Under the pieces are notes generated by a model, which saw only the letters and a list, made by a program, of their open reading frames with translations, did not search any database and was not told where the DNA came from. The translations under genes were made by a program, and so were the position numbers. Positions 1-5,945 of a stretch of 37,283 nt of DNA are shown here, piece after piece. The stretch is from positions 1-37,283 of IMG/VR virus record IMGVR_UViG_3300033153_007192. One strand, given 5' to 3'. This stretch comes from a virus. The first letter of the stretch is position 1. Each line of letters starts with the position of its first letter.

Positions 1-114
1 AGGCGAAGTATTGCAGGAACTGTGCTTGGCGCGGGAACGCATGATGCTAGAAACTAAAACGGGAATAAAACGGGAATAAAACGGGAATAAAATGGTAAGG
101 AAAACGGGAATAAA
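1..114. repeat. Terminal direct repeat, left copy (circular closure)
   Basis: These 114 bases are repeated exactly at the right end (37170-37283). The contig therefore overlaps itself and represents a circle of 37169 bp, either as an assembly of circularly permuted headful-packaged DNA or as true direct terminal repeats. The overlap contains the end of the gene that begins at 37048, whose stop codon falls at 77-79 here, and the start of a run of ACGGGAATAAA repeats. Confidence 0.95.
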
Positions 115-130
115 ATGGTAAGGAAAACGA
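59..130. repeat. Tandem and interspersed ACGGGAATAAA repeats
   Basis: The 11-base unit ACGGGAATAAA occurs three times in tandem. A spacer TGGTAAGGAAA follows, then a fourth unit, then the spacer again, ending just before the first hexanucleotide array. The run starts inside the 3' end of the gene beginning at 37048 and continues past its stop. It may be slippage-generated sequence or a binding region; no function is evident. Confidence 0.85.
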
Positions 131-132
131 AA

Positions 133-324
133 ATGATCCGAAGCAGGAAACAAAAATGGTCTGGGTCTAGGTCTTGGTCTGGGTCTGGGTCTAGGTCTGG
201 GTCTGGGTCTGGGTCTGGGTCTTGGTCTTGGTCTGGGTCTGGGTCTGGGTCTAGGTCTAGGTCTGGGTCTGGGTCTTGGTCTTGGTCTGGGTCTGGGTCT
301 GGGTCTAGGTCTAGGTCTTATTAA
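133..324 (+). CDS. Hypothetical Ser/Gly/Arg/Trp repeat protein, copy 1
   Basis: A 63-residue reading frame starts at ATG 133 with MIRSRKQKW and then consists almost only of dipeptides Ser-Gly, Ser-Arg or Ser-Trp (TCT followed by NGG), ending Ser-Tyr. The same leader and ending occur in the second copy at 567-776. No domain is recognisable and such a peptide would be disordered and basic. The Shine-Dalgarno is only the AAGGAAAACG stretch upstream. The frame may simply reflect the repeat, and whether the protein is made is uncertain. Confidence 0.4.
   Translation: MIRSRKQKWSGSRSWSGSGSRSGSGSGSGSWSWSGSGSGSRSRSGSGSWSWSGSGSGSRSRSY
158..318. repeat. Hexanucleotide array 1, (GGTCTN)n with N = G, A or T
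   Basis: Twenty-seven consecutive GGTCT units are separated by one variable base: 15 G, 6 A and 5 T, never C, with the last unit running into TATTAA. A higher-order repeat is visible, because the variable-base pattern TTGGGAA occurs twice, nine units (54 bases) apart. Four adjacent GGG tracts with TCT loops at 199-219 satisfy a canonical G-quadruplex pattern on the plus strand. The array shares its flanks with array 2 at 592-770. Confidence 0.95.
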
Positions 325-342
325 AAACTAGGAGAATAGTAA

Positions 343-570
343 ATGAAAAAGATAATCGAACAAGTTGAGGGCGAAGGTTTTGAAGCACTGCTAGGCATCT
401 ACACGGGCAAGTTGGTCGGTGTAAATGACACCTGTGTCCTTTTGGATGGGCCGAAAATCGTATATGAAACGGGAGGTTTTGATGTTCCCACGTGGAAAGA
501 TGCACAAGCGTTGCCTAATCAATTGTATGTCCAGACCGGGTGCATAGAGTCATTTGGGATACTAAAATGA
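343..570 (+). CDS. Conserved small phage protein of unknown function
   Basis: A 75-residue protein starts at ATG 343 with a strong AGGAG Shine-Dalgarno about ten bases upstream. The middle (roughly residues 18-45: YTGKLVGV, then LLDGPKIVYETGGF) and the LYVQTGCIESFG end resemble a recurring small phage protein with a beta-rich core, often found beside early regulatory genes. I recognise the pattern but not a biochemical role. It lies between the two hexanucleotide arrays, and its stop overlaps the ATG of the second repeat ORF (ATGA), so the two could be translationally coupled. Confidence 0.8.
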   Translation: MKKIIEQVEGEGFEALLGIYTGKLVGVNDTCVLLDGPKIVYETGGFDVPTWKDAQALPNQLYVQTGCIESFGILK

Positions 571-776
571 TCCGAAGCAGGAAACAAAAATGGTCTAGGT
601 CTAGGTCTAGGTCTGGGTCTAGGTCTGGGTCTGGGTCTGGGTCTTGGTCTGGGTCTGGGTCTGGGTCTTGGTCTTGGTCTAGGTCTAGGTCTAGGTCTAG
701 GTCTAGGTCTGGGTCTAGGTCTAGGTCTAGGTCTGGGTCTAGGTCTGGGTCTGGGTCTAGGTCTAGGTCTTATTAA
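567..776 (+). CDS. Hypothetical Ser/Arg/Gly/Trp repeat protein, copy 2
   Basis: A 69-residue frame begins at ATG 567, overlapping the stop of the preceding gene by four bases (ATGA). It has the same nine-residue leader MIRSRKQKW as copy 1, then 29 Ser-Arg, Ser-Gly or Ser-Trp pairs and a final Ser-Tyr. Arg pairs (15) outnumber Gly (11) and Trp (3), so it is more basic than copy 1. An ATG at 540 in the same frame is less likely because it lies inside the upstream gene. Expression is unproven; the coupling overlap is the best argument that it is real. Confidence 0.45.
   Translation: MIRSRKQKWSRSRSRSGSRSGSGSGSWSGSGSGSWSWSRSRSRSRSRSGSRSRSRSGSRSGSGSRSRSY
592..770. repeat. Hexanucleotide array 2, (GGTCTN)n with N = A, G or T
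   Basis: Thirty GGTCT units with a variable sixth base (15 A, 11 G, 3 T, never C), ending in the same GGTCTTATTAAA sequence as array 1. The leader from about 563 (AAAATGATCCGAAGCAGGAA and on) is also identical to array 1, so the whole leader-array-tail module is duplicated around the gene at 343-570, while the order of variable bases differs between copies. The variable base is silent if read as Gly-Leu on the plus strand or Arg-Pro on the minus strand. Confidence 0.95.
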
Positions 777-792
777 ATGAGAGGATAAAATA

Positions 793-1437
793 GTGAGTAA
801 AACCAAAAGAACCCTAGCCCCGCTCCCAACCTGGGACGAGGACGTAAACCCCTCTACTATAAACAATCTAGAGGACATCAGCCTGAGCATCGACAGCCAT
901 CTCTGTAAAGCGGCCAGTTCCTTCATCGAAATAGGCAACCTGCTGATGCAGGCCAGGAACATGTTCACTTCGGACCGTACGTTTGGACAGTGGCGTATGT
1001 CCCAAACTAGCGTAGCATCTAGTCGCACGGCGTCGGCTTATATGCAAGTAGCCAGAAAGTTTAACGTCCACTCTTTGGTGCCAAAAGTTACCTATTCAGT
1101 CTTGCAAGAGTTGGCGTCCGCCTCTGAAGAAACTATAAAAGAGGTAGAGGAAAAGGTAGATGCCGGTGAAAAGGTAACTTCAAAAGAAGTGCGCGAGATG
1201 AAAAAGACATCCGTCGATGCCCCGTCCGCCGGACCCGTGGCCGAGGGCGCGGCTCACGCCGCCTCCAGGACCAGACACGCCGATACACGGTCCGAGGACG
1301 AGGACGGGGACGAGAGAGGCCCGGAAGAAGAGTACCTAATGGTTGCTTTAACTTCAACAGAGGTAAATGAAATAATCGACGCGTTACATAGTGTCGGCAG
1401 TCACCTGCTGGCAAAGAAGATAGAGGATGAGCTATGA
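793..1437 (+). CDS. DUF3102-like predicted DNA-binding protein
   Basis: A 214-residue protein starts at GTG 793 with GAGAGGA 8-14 bases upstream. Residues about 20-120 resemble DUF3102-type proteins: a helical segment around GNLLMQAR, a FGQWRM motif and SRTASAYMQVARKF, followed by a segment like the hinge of ParB-like proteins (VLQELASASEETIKEVEEK, then VDAGEKVTSKEVREM). Residues about 140-175 are acidic, low-complexity and probably a linker. DUF3102 proteins occur in phages and mobile elements, usually as presumed DNA binders. No ParB nucleotide-binding motif is seen. Its role is unknown, but it is notable in a genome with parS-like sites. Confidence 0.65.
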   Translation: MSKTKRTLAPLPTWDEDVNPSTINNLEDISLSIDSHLCKAASSFIEIGNLLMQARNMFTSDRTFGQWRMSQTSVASSRTASAYMQVARKFNVHSLVPKVTYSVLQELASASEETIKEVEEKVDAGEKVTSKEVREMKKTSVDAPSAGPVAEGAAHAASRTRHADTRSEDEDGDERGPEEEYLMVALTSTEVNEIIDALHSVGSHLLAKKIEDEL

Positions 1438-1496
1438 AGGTATTTAGTGGGACTTGCTGCAAGTGCGATACCGGCATGCACGGTAAAGAGTCATAA
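1434..1496 (+). CDS. Tiny Cys-rich peptide ORF
   Basis: A 20-codon frame begins at an ATG that overlaps the stop of the preceding gene (ATGA). The peptide contains a CCKC cluster (MKVFSGTCCKC then DTGMHGKES), which could bind a metal. The overlap favours translation by coupling, but the frame is too short to be confident and matches no family I know. Confidence 0.35.
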   Translation: MKVFSGTCCKCDTGMHGKES

Positions 1497-1589
1497 AGAT
1501 TATCTCTATTGACGGCACAGGTAGTTGCACTGGAGAGATAACGACTAATTGAAGAGCAAGACCTTTATTAACTTAAATAGGAGAGAAAG

Positions 1590-1958
1590 ATGAATAAAGT
1601 GATTCTTAGTGTAGCAATGATCGCATCCGTAGCGCACGAAGTAAATCGTGCCTATTGTCAAGCGATGGGGGACGACAGTCAGGGGCCGTGGCTCGATGCC
1701 CCCACGTGGCAACGTAAAAGTGCCAAGGACGGAGTTGAGTTTCACAGGCAGAACCCTAACGCAGGGCCGGAAGCTAGCCACGAAAATTGGCTAGAGATGA
1801 AAGAGGAAGAAGGGTGGGTCTACGGAGAAGAGAAAGATCCGGAGGAAAAAACCCACCCCTGCATGGTCCCGTTTGAAGATTTGCCAGTGGAGCAACAGGC
1901 CAAGGACCATATGTTCCGCGCCATAGTTCATGCTTTGACTGACCTAGAGGAGGAATAA
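1590..1958 (+). CDS. RyR-domain protein
   Basis: A 122-residue protein, ATG 1590, with AGGAGAG upstream. Residues about 9-115 have the hallmarks of the RyR domain that phages and bacteria share with ryanodine receptors: an early AxxxHExNRAYC helix, W followed by AP, a Trp/Glu-rich centre (SHENWLEMKEEEGWVYGE), then KTHPCMVPFEDLP and a C-terminal FRAIVHAL helix. In phages the domain stands alone; its function there is unclear, and ligand (nucleotide-like) binding has been proposed for the family. It lies in the early region just before a consensus promoter. Confidence 0.85.
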   Translation: MNKVILSVAMIASVAHEVNRAYCQAMGDDSQGPWLDAPTWQRKSAKDGVEFHRQNPNAGPEASHENWLEMKEEEGWVYGEEKDPEEKTHPCMVPFEDLPVEQQAKDHMFRAIVHALTDLEEE

Positions 1959-1965
1959 ACACCCA

Positions 1966-1995
1966 TTGACATATGGTATCTTCCTGTGGTATAAT
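1966..1995 (+). promoter_or_regulatory. Rightward sigma70 promoter, extended -10
   Basis: TTGACA at 1966-1971 and TATAAT at 1990-1995 are separated by 18 bases. TGG immediately before the -10 gives an extended -10 (TGGTATAAT). Transcription should start near 2002, upstream of the gene at 2024. Three other rightward promoters here share the same TGGTA(T/C)AAT core. Confidence 0.85.
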
Positions 1996-2023
1996 AGGTC
2001 TACATTGAAAGAAGGAAGATGCC

Positions 2024-2245
2024 ATGAACAGCAAAATGGATCTCATTGAAGTACAAAGATTTAAAAATAGTGACGCTGTTATCGCCCAGTTTCGCTATAT
2101 GCACCGGGAAGGATGGCTTTTGACTAATGAAGGCTTTATAACCACCGACTCAAATGGCGACGTGATCCTGGCCAAACCGCTAAAAACCAGCACTGGCTTT
2201 ATTGGAATATCAACTTGGAGAGTATGCTATGACGAAGAAAGATGA
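2024..2245 (+). CDS. Hypothetical early protein
   Basis: A 73-residue protein directly downstream of a consensus promoter, with a GAAGGAAG Shine-Dalgarno and ATG 2024. A second in-frame ATG at 2036 is possible. It contains HREGWLLTNEGFITTDSNG and has a mixed alpha/beta look; I do not recognise a family. Its 3' end overlaps the next gene by 17 bases, so the two are probably translated together. Confidence 0.7.
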   Translation: MNSKMDLIEVQRFKNSDAVIAQFRYMHREGWLLTNEGFITTDSNGDVILAKPLKTSTGFIGISTWRVCYDEER

Positions 2246-2666
2246 AAATACGGCCAAAGAAGAGGCCAACGTGAGCGTGAGCGTGAATGTTGACAAAGAC
2301 AAGTACGTTACCACCAAAACATCCAAAGGCACCAAGAGCCTGAGCAATGGCGATGACGTCGCCCTGGCCCTGGAAGGTCTGACGATCGAGCAGGTTCACA
2401 CAGTGGCCCAGCGCCTGTTGAAGATGGACACTGCCGAGAAGTATGGCCACCTGAACGAAGGCATGCAGCGTATGAATGTCGGCAACCGCATCCGTGGCGC
2501 AATCGCCAGCAAGAAAGAGGGCACTCCCTCTGTTGCGGATCTGGCCAAGGTTACCGGACCGATGCAGAAGAAGAACGCTGATGAGCGTGAGAAGGCCGCA
2601 AAGGCCAAAGCCAAAGAGGTCGAAGCCAAGGCCAAAGAGAAGGAGGTAAAGGCGAAAGCTGCATAA
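2229..2666 (+). CDS. Ala/Lys-rich tailed early protein
   Basis: A 145-residue protein; I chose ATG 2229 because GGAG lies eight bases upstream, although the frame is open further. Residues about 8-30 are Val/Ser/Lys-rich. A helical core follows around LTIEQVHTVAQRLLKM and NVGNRIRGAIASKKEG, and the last 35 residues are a repetitive AKAKAKEVEAKAKEKE tail, highly basic and helical. Such tails suggest nucleic-acid binding, as in histone H1-like proteins, but no defined domain is visible. A hairpin terminator follows the stop codon. Confidence 0.75.
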   Translation: MTKKDENTAKEEANVSVSVNVDKDKYVTTKTSKGTKSLSNGDDVALALEGLTIEQVHTVAQRLLKMDTAEKYGHLNEGMQRMNVGNRIRGAIASKKEGTPSVADLAKVTGPMQKKNADEREKAAKAKAKEVEAKAKEKEVKAKAA

Positions 2667-2685
2667 TTAAGTAGCGGATGGATGT

Positions 2686-2713
2686 GAGTGCTCCCGTACG
2701 GGAGCACTCTTTT
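2686..2713 (+). terminator. Rho-independent terminator
   Basis: A perfect palindrome at 2686-2709 (GAGTGCTCCC GTAC GGGAGCACTC on the top strand) is followed by TTTT. It lies 20 bases after the stop of the gene ending at 2666 and would limit read-through into the helicase gene. Confidence 0.85.
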
Positions 2714-2737
2714 AAGACAAAGACAAGGATAAATAAG

Positions 2738-2911
2738 ATGAGTATGACGCCACTACAAAGAGAGATTGCTGATGTTATGTTGATTAGCCTTCATGCAAGA
2801 TTAAATAGAGCCATTTCATTTACCCTTAACAGAGATCTATACCTGGAGTGTGAACTATTACGCGCTCAAATCGCAGCCCTAGGGCCAGAACTTAAAGATA
2901 AGGGTAAATGA
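2738..2911 (+). CDS. Small hypothetical protein upstream of the helicase
   Basis: A 57-residue, mostly helical protein. ATG 2738 is preferred over an upstream ATG because that one lies before the terminator hairpin, and an AAGGATAA Shine-Dalgarno precedes 2738. The stop is one base before the helicase ATG, so the genes are co-translated. The sequence (MSMTPLQREIADVML, ending LGPELKDKGK) matches no family I can name. Confidence 0.6.
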   Translation: MSMTPLQREIADVMLISLHARLNRAISFTLNRDLYLECELLRAQIAALGPELKDKGK

Positions 2912-2912
2912 A

Positions 2913-4586
2913 ATGGCAGATATAACTGTGGATGGTTCTGATGTGCTGATACGTGTTCCATACATGGAATCTTATCGAGGAAAAGGCATATCGAACGCTA
3001 AATGGGATCGTAAGGCCAAAGCATGGAGAGCGCCAATCATAAAAGCTACTTGTCGGGATATACTTAAAGAGTTTCCTGAGGATGTCAGTTCCATCATGGA
3101 ACATCGATTTACCCAAATTATAAATCGTAAACCAGAAGAATTACCGTTTCCTCCGCATGCTTTCAAGAATCCTCCTAAGAAGCATCAATTAAGAGCGCTC
3201 AATAAATGTTGGGGCAAACGTAATTTTGCGTTTTTCATGCGGATGAGAACAGGAAAAACTTATACTTCTCTGATGTGGGCAGAGCGCCTATATTATGAAG
3301 GTAGCATTGATGCGATATGGGTGACATGCCCCACGCCCGTAAAGGACGTATGGGAAGAGCAAATAAAGGAACATTGCGGAGTGCCTACGGACGTGTTCGT
3401 GATGAAGGCTGGTCGTAATGTTGCAGCGAAAAAGTTCATACTAAAGAACACGTCAGATCTAAAAATCATGATATTTGGTACTGAATCTCTTAGTGCGGGG
3501 TCTGCTGCTGCACTAGCCGAAAGTTTTACTATGAACCATAATGCTATGGGCATTGTGGATGAGAGCCAGGATATAAAAAATTTTAAATCTGCCAGGACTA
3601 AAGTCACCACTAAAATCGGCTCACATTGTGCCTATAGGTGCCTGTTGACAGGAACCCCTATAGCCCAAGGTATTGAAGATTTATACTCACAGTACGGGTT
3701 TTTAACTTCAGCTATCATAGGGATGAGTTCCTACTATTCATTCCGGAACAGGTACTGCGTGATGGGCGGATATCAAGTGGAAATACGCCCAGGCATGAAG
3801 GCGCCGACAAAGATCATAGGGTACAACAACGTAAAAGAATTGATGAAGCTGTTGTCCCCCTATACCATCGTAGTCGAAACCAAGGAAGCTTTCCCCAATC
3901 TGCCGAGAAGAATAAACGAAAAGTTAATAGTGGAGCCGACCAAGGAACAAACTACTGCTATCAATATGCTAAAAACGGAAATGATGGCTATTGATGGGGA
4001 TGATACTCTGGAGATTGAAAATGCCCTGGAAAGGATGATTCGATTTCAACAAATAGCGGGTGGCCATTTCCCCTTTGACGCGGGAGAAGGAAAATATGGC
4101 ATCAAGCCCATCAAAGGAAAGAATCCCAAGATGGATGCTATGGTTAGTATGATCGATAGGGACGCCAAAGATCAGAAGTACATTATATGGGCAGTGTTTA
4201 AGCCGGAGATAGAGCTTATATCAAAGACTTTAAAAAAGAAATTCGGTGAGGACTCCACTGTAACTTTTTACGGCGACACCTCCAGTGATGATAAGACTAC
4301 CGCTAGGCACCGATTTCAGAATGACCCTGACTGCCGCTTCTTTGTGAGCAGTCAAGCTGCCGGGGGGAAAGGGATCAAGCTGTCCGCCGCTGATATTATG
4401 ATCTACTTTTCTAATAGCTTTAAGTATATAGACCGGGACCAAAGTGGGGAGCGGTGGATAGACTACAATAGAGTACACAACATTTTAGTGGTCGACATTA
4501 TCATGAACCATAAAATAGATAAGGACATCTATCGGGCGTTATCCCGGAAAGAAGATGTGGCCACCTACGTAGCTAATAGTTTATAG
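2913..4586 (+). CDS. SNF2-family DEAD/H-like helicase (SMARCAL1-like)
   Basis: A 557-residue superfamily 2 ATPase. Residues about 15-42 resemble the N-terminal segment of phage SMARCAL1-like helicases (KWDRKAKAWRAP). Motif I is MRTGKT (111-116), motif II DESQ (216-219, a DEAH variant), motif III LTGTPI (245-250), and the second RecA-like lobe has YIIWAVFKPE, VTFYGDTSS, SQAAGGKGIKL and the arginine-finger motif QSGERWIDYNR near 520. These enzymes translocate on or remodel double-stranded DNA and are common in phages with family A polymerases, where they may support replication fork processing. The start at ATG 2913 follows the previous stop by one base. All key residues appear intact. Confidence 0.92.
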   Translation: MADITVDGSDVLIRVPYMESYRGKGISNAKWDRKAKAWRAPIIKATCRDILKEFPEDVSSIMEHRFTQIINRKPEELPFPPHAFKNPPKKHQLRALNKCWGKRNFAFFMRMRTGKTYTSLMWAERLYYEGSIDAIWVTCPTPVKDVWEEQIKEHCGVPTDVFVMKAGRNVAAKKFILKNTSDLKIMIFGTESLSAGSAAALAESFTMNHNAMGIVDESQDIKNFKSARTKVTTKIGSHCAYRCLLTGTPIAQGIEDLYSQYGFLTSAIIGMSSYYSFRNRYCVMGGYQVEIRPGMKAPTKIIGYNNVKELMKLLSPYTIVVETKEAFPNLPRRINEKLIVEPTKEQTTAINMLKTEMMAIDGDDTLEIENALERMIRFQQIAGGHFPFDAGEGKYGIKPIKGKNPKMDAMVSMIDRDAKDQKYIIWAVFKPEIELISKTLKKKFGEDSTVTFYGDTSSDDKTTARHRFQNDPDCRFFVSSQAAGGKGIKLSAADIMIYFSNSFKYIDRDQSGERWIDYNRVHNILVVDIIMNHKIDKDIYRALSRKEDVATYVANSL

Positions 4587-4597
4587 GGAGATACAAC

Positions 4598-4813
4598 ATG
4601 GAAATTCAAAAGATAATATCACAAAACCGCAGAGACTTTCAGGCTATCTATGAATGTGAACACTGCGGCCACATTGAAAAAGGCTATGGTTATGATGATG
4701 CTAATTTTCATGATAACGTAATACCCGGCATGAAGTGTAAAGAGTGCGGGAAAATTGCAAAAAATGATTATCGTCCGCTTACAACAAAATGCCCTGAAGG
4801 CCAAATTATATGA
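4598..4813 (+). CDS. Zinc-ribbon protein
   Basis: A 71-residue protein, ATG 4598, with AGGGAG about eight bases upstream. Two CxxC pairs (CEHC near residue 20 and CKEC near residue 47), separated by a Gly/Asp/His-rich loop, form a zinc-ribbon pattern. Similar small zinc proteins are frequent among phage early genes and are presumed to bind DNA or host proteins. It follows the helicase by 11 bases and is probably in the same transcript. No specific function can be assigned. Confidence 0.75.
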   Translation: MEIQKIISQNRRDFQAIYECEHCGHIEKGYGYDDANFHDNVIPGMKCKECGKIAKNDYRPLTTKCPEGQII

Positions 4814-4821
4814 TGGGATAT

Positions 4822-4845
4822 CCCGATGTGGATATGGACATCGGG
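4822..4845. promoter_or_regulatory. Inverted repeat overlapping a promoter -35
   Basis: CCCGATGT (4822-4829) and ACATCGGG (4838-4845) form an eight-base-pair inverted repeat with an eight-base loop. It covers the -35 box (4835-4840) of the promoter next to it, so it could be an operator or a hairpin ending the upstream transcript. No T-run follows, which disfavours a simple intrinsic terminator. Confidence 0.5.
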
Positions 4846-4863
4846 CGCGGGATGTGGTATAAT
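4835..4863 (+). promoter_or_regulatory. Rightward sigma70 promoter, extended -10
   Basis: TGGACA at 4835-4840, a 17-base spacer and TATAAT at 4858-4863 with TGG before it (TGGTATAAT). It would serve the gene at 4914 and possibly the whole downstream replication block. Confidence 0.8.
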
Positions 4864-4913
4864 AGAGGTGTACGTGCGGCACCGATTCTTTCTAATTATA
4901 AAGAGATAAGACA

Positions 4914-5234
4914 ATGACACCAAAAGTATATATGTCACAGTTGATCCGTGGTCTTGATTACCGGGACCTAGAAGCAAAGGGCGACATTGTCTTCCTCCTA
5001 GAAGATGAATACCCACGTGAACCTTCTTCATCTTTGGATAAAGAACGGATTATGGCACGCGCCGAAAGAAAATTTGAGGATTATGTGCCAGGGCGTGATT
5101 ATATAGCCTTGACTCCTTCTCCTATGTCCTGCTTGATAGCAGGAGTATTGATGGCTAAACGAGGAGGAGATCATAAAGTTCTAAAATGGAATAATCGCAG
5201 GATGGATTATGATGAGTTAAGAGTTTTTGTGTGA
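4914..5234 (+). CDS. Hypothetical early protein
   Basis: A 106-residue protein, ATG 4914, behind the promoter at 4835-4863; the Shine-Dalgarno is AGAGATAAGA. The N-terminal half is acidic and the C-terminal part (ALTPSPMSCLIAGVLMAKRGG then LKWNNRRMDYD) resembles a small phage family I have seen but cannot name. The stop overlaps the GTG of the next gene (GTGA), implying coupled translation. Confidence 0.7.
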   Translation: MTPKVYMSQLIRGLDYRDLEAKGDIVFLLEDEYPREPSSSLDKERIMARAERKFEDYVPGRDYIALTPSPMSCLIAGVLMAKRGGDHKVLKWNNRRMDYDELRVFV

Positions 5235-5719
5235 CCTCATTCACACAGATGCATAATGACTATTTGGACCCGGATAAGTTCGGGCTTTTTGATGACGAGG
5301 ATAATATAATGGAAAAGTATGAAGATATGACGCTGGCTGAGATGGTCCATGAGCTTAATGTGCTCAAGGCGCAACATGCCGGGATGAAAACAGCAACGGC
5401 TAAAGTGTGGAAAGAGGTAGATGAACTCCGCTTTACCTACATCGTGAAAAAGATGGAGGAAATGGAGATAGATTCTGCTAAGATAGTAGGTGAAGGCACC
5501 ATCAGCATCCGGGACGAAGCCAGTTGTAAAACCTTGAACAAATTCGGATTGATGGACTGGTTCCGGGATCACGACCAAGCTGACATGATCCAGGAGGTGA
5601 TAAACGCCTCCACCCTCAAAGCATTCATACGGGAGCAGATACGGGAAGGTCACGAAATTCCCAATGAGGAACTGATTGATTTTAGTACCTATCAGGTGGC
5701 AGTAGTCACAAAATCATGA
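5231..5719 (+). CDS. Conserved phage protein, replication-region type
   Basis: A 162-residue protein starting at GTG 5231, overlapping the previous stop by four bases. Residues about 35-85 form a probable coiled coil. Residues about 88-160 contain an EGTISIRDEA segment, then MDWFRDHDQADMI, INASTLKAFIREQI, EGHEIPNEEL and a short beta end. That C-terminal pattern recurs in phage proteins beside recombination or ssDNA-binding genes, but I know no demonstrated activity. A structured non-coding stretch follows. Confidence 0.7.
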   Translation: MTSFTQMHNDYLDPDKFGLFDDEDNIMEKYEDMTLAEMVHELNVLKAQHAGMKTATAKVWKEVDELRFTYIVKKMEEMEIDSAKIVGEGTISIRDEASCKTLNKFGLMDWFRDHDQADMIQEVINASTLKAFIREQIREGHEIPNEELIDFSTYQVAVVTKS

Positions 5720-5783
5720 ACAATAAGGCAGTTTTCCCCGCTTCCGTCGAGAGACCGGCTAGTAGGGTTTATTTCGGCGCCTA

Positions 5784-5931
5784 GTCCAGTGGGTGTTTGC
5801 CGAATAGACTGGACACAAACAATGAGGCAGGCAGTGAACTTGCTACTGCGGACTGACCCTAGCTCGGTGGGGTTCTGCCTATAGAACCGAGCACCAATTT
5901 TAAGGCGAAGTGGCTAGCCTCTGATGGCCAC
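5784..5931 (+). ncRNA. Candidate tandem structured RNA element
   Basis: Two tandem units lie 78-79 bases apart in the 226-base gap before the gene at 5946. Unit 1: stem GTCCAGT/ACTGGAC (5784-5790 and 5808-5814) with a 17-base loop, a linker ending AATGAGGCAG, then stem GCAGT/ACTGC (5831-5835 and 5845-5849). Unit 2: stem GCTCGGT/ACCGAGC (5862-5868 and 5886-5892), also with a 17-base loop, a linker with AAGGCGAAG, then stem GTGGC/GCCAC (5910-5914 and 5927-5931). Stem sequences differ but pairing is kept, and the loops share GGGnnTnTGCCnA. It matches no riboswitch I know. It could be a leader regulating the next gene. Confidence 0.55.
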
Positions 5932-5945
5932 AGAAAATAGAGAGT

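Noticed and set aside
158-770. Diversity-generating retroelement variable region
   Set aside because: There is no reverse transcriptase gene or template repeat anywhere, and the variable base shows G, A and T in a simple hexamer, which fits slippage better than adenine-specific mutagenesis.
59-770. CRISPR array
   Set aside because: The repeats are contiguous without unique spacers of constant length, and no cas genes are present.
793-1437. True ParB protein
   Set aside because: No GxxRR-type CTP-binding motif or complete ParB layout is visible; only a hinge-like segment resembles ParB, so DUF3102-like is the safer name.
5720-5945. Known glutamine or preQ1 riboswitch
   Set aside because: A fragment near 5752-5767 vaguely recalls the conserved bases of the glutamine aptamer, but the required pairing and consensus are not met.
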